Shown here piece by piece: positions 11,201 to 12,023 of a stretch of DNA of 12,023 bases (positions within the stretch are counted from its first letter, which is position 1; each line of letters starts with the position of its first letter). The DNA is from JBFKPQ01 sp041628225 (GTDB taxonomy: Bacteria > Actinomycetota > Acidimicrobiia > Spongiisociales > JAENVV01). A program made the position numbers and the translations under genes. The stretch lies in assembly GCA_041628225.1 (NCBI GenBank), contig JBFKPQ010000071.1:1-12023 (forward strand). The letters run 5' to 3'. The notes beneath the pieces are model-generated. The model was not told the DNA's origin. It worked only from the letters and a program-made list of their open reading frames with translations, and did no database searches.

Positions 11201-11941
11201 TCAGACGACGCCCCGATAGGCGTATTCGGCCAGACCCGTGATCCACGCCCGGTCGCCGTCCAGGCGCACCCGGAGATCGCCGCCCACCAGCCGGATCGTC
11301 ACCTCGTCGCCGCTTCGGCCGGTGGCCCGAGCAACGGCCGCCACGGCCACGGCACCGGTCCCGCAGGCGTGGGTCTCTCCGCAGCCCCGCTCCCAGGTGC
11401 GCACCGCCAGCACGTCCCCGACCGGTTCGGCGAACTCGACGTTCACACCACCGGGGGTGGCCGCCTCGAGGTCGCGGCCGACGGTGGTGACCGGCGCTTC
11501 CGCCAGCGCCTCGACGAACGTCACGGCGTGAGGATTGCCGACCGACGCTTTCGTGAACGTCATGCCCGCCTCCGACACTGTGTCGCCCACCGAGGCGTAA
11601 CCGACCTCCACCGTGGCGATGTTCTCGCCGTCGAGCCGAGCCTCCAGCGGTCCCACGGTCGTCTCGACCACGAACCCGTCCGCCGGCACCCACCCGCGGT
11701 CGACGGCGTAGCGGGCGACACAACGCAGCCCATTGCCGCACATCTCGGCCGCCGAACCATCGGCGTTCCAGTACTCCATGCGAACTCGGCCGGCGTCGAC
11801 CGGCGTGACCACCAACACCCCATCGGCACCGATGCCCCGGCGGCGGTCACTCCAGCGGGCCACGTCGTCGGGCGCGACCGTGACCGGGCCTTCCAGCACG
11901 ACGAAGTCGTTGCCGAGTCCATGCATCTTCACGAAGTCCAC
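11201..11941 (-). CDS. dapF: Diaminopimelate epimerase
   Basis: The product is 246 residues from GTG 11941, preceded by TAGGGTGG. The enzyme converts LL- to meso-diaminopimelate for lysine and peptidoglycan synthesis, in the cytoplasm and without a cofactor. The N-terminal HGLGNDFVV (7-15) is typical. The two catalytic cysteines are Cys68 in EMCGNGLRC and Cys187 in RGCGETHACGTGA. Substrate-contact segments GNPHAV (135-140) and GVNVEF (165-170) are also present. The protein is somewhat short compared with the usual 270-280 residues but keeps both halves. Its 5' end overlaps the 3' end of an upstream frame by 13 bases, which suggests translational coupling. Confidence 0.97.
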   Translation of the reverse strand: MDFVKMHGLGNDFVVLEGPVTVAPDDVARWSDRRRGIGADGVLVVTPVDAGRVRMEYWNADGSAAEMCGNGLRCVARYAVDRGWVPADGFVVETTVGPLEARLDGENIATVEVGYASVGDTVSEAGMTFTKASVGNPHAVTFVEALAEAPVTTVGRDLEAATPGGVNVEFAEPVGDVLAVRTWERGCGETHACGTGAVAVAAVARATGRSGDEVTIRLVGGDLRVRLDGDRAWITGLAEYAYRGVV

Positions 11942-12023
11942 GACACCACCCTATCGGTCGCATACCGTAACGCCGACCACCGCTCGGCGGGATCGTCGGA
12001 CCACGGCAACCACTCCAGCCGGG
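11929..12023 (-). CDS. 3' end of a gene upstream of dapF (possibly miaA)
   Basis: Only about 31 codons are visible, entering from the right edge and ending in TGA at 11929-11931, inside the start of dapF. The translation contains RLEWLPWSDDPAERW, then SALRYATDRVVSWTS. In many actinobacteria miaA (tRNA dimethylallyltransferase) directly precedes dapF, and MiaA proteins end in an 'R-x-x-W-x-x-x-DP-x-x-x-W'-like segment, which this loosely recalls. The identity rests mostly on position and is weak. The other two frames are less protein-like. Confidence 0.4.
   Translation of the reverse strand, partial: RLEWLPWSDDPAERWSALRYATDRVVSWTS

Noticed and set aside
10728..11741. 337-codon open frame on the minus strand
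   Set aside because: Antisense to lexA and out of frame with dapF; long only because of high GC content.

Overview
The window is high-GC, densely packed bacterial chromosome. Its gene content (lexA with a divergent LysM gene and nrdR, dapF nearby, a PF06262-type mini-metallopeptidase, and a tRNA-Gly/Cys/Val cluster) points to an actinobacterium. A non-mycobacterial lineage such as Acidimicrobiia is my guess and is not proven here. Most of the window is core chromosome, and I see no phage, IS element, CRISPR array or defence island.

Left part (1-5300). A broken 3' fragment of a winged-helix-like gene (2-206) is followed by a reverse-strand tRNA-Val(CAC). Next come a four-helix membrane protein (598-1191, minus) divergent from a mini-metallopeptidase (1232-1594, plus), then a secreted beta-propeller protein with PD40-like repeats (1703-2629, minus). 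A 394-bp gene-free stretch with a strong hairpin follows. Three minus-strand genes come next: a small membrane protein, a membrane-anchored alpha/beta hydrolase and a conserved coiled-coil protein. A small glycine-tailed protein (5055-5282) closes this part on the plus strand.

Middle (5300-8150). A tRNA-Gly(GCC)-Cys(GCA)-Val(GAC) cluster is transcribed leftward from a recognisable promoter and ends in a clear terminator. A serine beta-lactamase-fold protein with three C-terminal membrane helices follows. It is bracketed by a 19-bp perfect direct repeat. A hairpin-rich spacer separates it from dut (dUTPase), which faces it.

Right part (8190-12023). A zinc-finger-plus-transmembrane protein of unknown function overlaps nrdR tail to tail by 34 bp. 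Upstream of nrdR is a small membrane-anchored LysM protein, divergent from lexA. The lexA/LysM spacer holds a dense array of LexA boxes: three perfect or near-perfect, one degenerate, and one sitting at the predicted lexA start. They cover two back-to-back promoters, so this is the SOS control centre and the LysM protein is very probably the SOS-induced division inhibitor (YneA/DivS/Rv2719c type). lexA converges on dapF with only 10 bp between them. A partial gene overlaps the start of dapF at the window edge.

Functionally the right half groups deoxynucleotide supply and purity (dut, nrdR), DNA-damage control (lexA), division arrest (LysM) and peptidoglycan precursor synthesis (dapF). The most informative non-coding features are the LexA box array, the structured leader of the LysM gene, the two palindromes upstream of nrdR, and the repeats around the beta-lactamase-like gene.
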